Assembly: GCA_021804505.1 (NCBI GenBank) | Contig: JAJZHL010000061.1 | Location: 1-6,454 of the forward strand | DNA: 6,454 nucleotides | Source of the DNA: Pseudomonadota bacterium | GTDB taxonomy: Bacteria; Pseudomonadota; Alphaproteobacteria; Rickettsiales; Rickettsiaceae | Direction of reading: 5' to 3' | In this document: one piece after another, positions 6,090-6,454 of the stretch | How positions within the stretch are numbered: position 1 is the stretch's first letter | How the letters are laid out: each line of letters opens with the position of its first letter | Program-made: the position numbers and the translations under genes | Notes under the pieces: generated by a model | The model's input: only the letters and a program-made list of their open reading frames with translations | Told to the model about the DNA's origin: nothing | The model's database searches: none

Positions 6090-6172
6090 TGTTATTGCGA
6101 GGAAACTGCTTAGTTGACGAAGCAAACCAGAAAGAGTGGATCGCCACGCCACTAATGTGGCTCGCGATGACG
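6090..6172. repeat. Palindromic repeat of the GTCATTGCGAG type
   Basis: The left end TGTTATTGCGAG (6090-6101) matches the reverse complement of the right end 6161-6172 at 9 of 12 positions. Near the right end GCCAC (6148-6152) pairs with GTGGC (6157-6161) around TAAT. Internal text such as GACGAAGCAAACC and GTGGATCGCCACGCC is typical of the dispersed GTCATTGCGAG repeats of Rickettsia and relatives (family knowledge). Confidence 0.65.
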
Positions 6173-6373
6173 AGTATGCAGGATCACTACTGCACCACTT
6201 ACAGGGGCTGGTGAGGACGTTTGGTGCCTTCAGTCGTGGTGATTACATAACCAATACTTGTAGCAGTTTTGTTTACCTGCAGGAATTTTAAATGGAAAAT
6301 AGTATGAAATAGTTGTATTAATCGTAAATATTTCCTAGCATGAATAGTAACAAGAATATTTGCAAATAAACAT

Positions 6374-6377
6374 GGAG
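6374..6377 (+). promoter_or_regulatory. Ribosome binding site deciding the start of the 3' partial gene
   Basis: GGAG lies six bases before the ATG at 6384. It overlaps an upstream in-frame ATG at 6372 that has no ribosome site of its own, so initiation at 6384 is favoured. Confidence 0.45.
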
Positions 6378-6383
6378 CATGAT

Positions 6384-6454
6384 ATGGAGTACACAAATGA
6401 GCAGAAACAGTATTTTTTAGACCTAGTAAAGGCAAAAACTGTCGATGAGGTAAT
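6384..6454 (+). CDS. 5' end of an unidentified gene, cut by the window end
   Basis: Twenty-three codons from the ATG at 6384 stay open to the end of the window. The visible product is polar and helical (MEYTNEQKQYFLDLVKAK...) and has no signal peptide. The start is preferred over the in-frame ATG at 6372 because GGAG (6374-6377) lies six bases before it. The frame is open upstream only to 6351, after a TAA at 6348-6350, which fits a true N-terminus. Too little is present to name a family. An open stretch this short could occur by chance; the ribosome site and codon content make a real gene more likely than not. Confidence 0.5.
   Translation, partial: MEYTNEQKQYFLDLVKAKTVDEV

Larger units (their letters stand above)
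5975..6383. other. Intergenic region with a palindromic repeat and a GC-rich patch
   Basis: I see no convincing gene here. From 5975 to about 6089 it is AT-rich and should hold the hydrolase promoter, though no well-spaced -35/-10 pair stands out. A palindromic repeat occupies 6090-6172. Positions 6181-6240 are unusually GC-rich (34 of 60 bases by hand count) and match no feature I know. From about 6290 on the sequence returns to AT-rich and leads into the gene starting at 6384. Confidence 0.55.

Noticed and set aside
6175..6300. tRNA or tmRNA in the GC-rich patch
   Set aside because: No cloverleaf arms, TTC-type T loop or CCA end could be drawn.
6199..6435. Open frame of 78 codons on the minus strand
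   Set aside because: It covers the GC-rich patch and the start of a likely plus-strand gene, has no ribosome site and no recognisable domain. I cannot wholly exclude a gene remnant.

Overview
The window looks like chromosome or plasmid sequence from an obligate intracellular alphaproteobacterium of the Rickettsiaceae, most likely Rickettsia or a close endosymbiont. The base composition is AT-rich. A ProP-type MFS transporter and a stand-alone SpoT-type HD hydrolase sit together, and both are strongly Rickettsia-like from memory of the families. Short palindromic repeats of the TGTCATTCC...GGAATGACA and GTCATTGCGAG...CTCGCAATGACG type lie between the genes. No database search was possible, so the genus is an inference.

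Layout. Positions 1-165 are non-coding, AT-rich, and hold a near-perfect 20-bp direct repeat. Positions 166-1146 (minus) encode a 326-residue protein I do not recognise: a charged helical N-terminus, a Pro/Ser/Gln-rich middle and a beta-rich C-terminus. A 505-bp divergent intergenic region (1147-1651) carries two palindromic repeats. A two-gene plus-strand unit follows: a 364-residue coiled-coil protein (1652-2746) and, 35 bp on, a 348-residue protein with a Gln/Pro-rich linker and degenerate Sel1-like helical repeats (2782-3828). Positions 3866-3935 are another palindromic repeat. The MFS transporter (3985-5364, plus) converges on and overlaps by 77 bp the SpoT-like hydrolase (5288-5974, minus). 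Positions 5975-6383 hold a further palindromic repeat and a GC-rich patch. The first 23 codons of a new plus-strand gene run off the end (6384-6454).

How the parts relate. The transporter and hydrolase are metabolic or stress functions typical of rickettsial genomes: uptake of a host metabolite, and removal of (p)ppGpp. The most novel part is the left half. The two tandem genes share a 44-residue module (20 identities, no gap, core D-K-[VI]-Y-E-x-F-x-A-T-H-E), so they are related by duplication or module exchange and were probably made to work together. With the divergent orphan gene they form a compact cluster of cytosolic, low-complexity, coiled-coil or Sel1-type proteins that would fit host-interaction (effector-like) proteins. 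That role is inference only.
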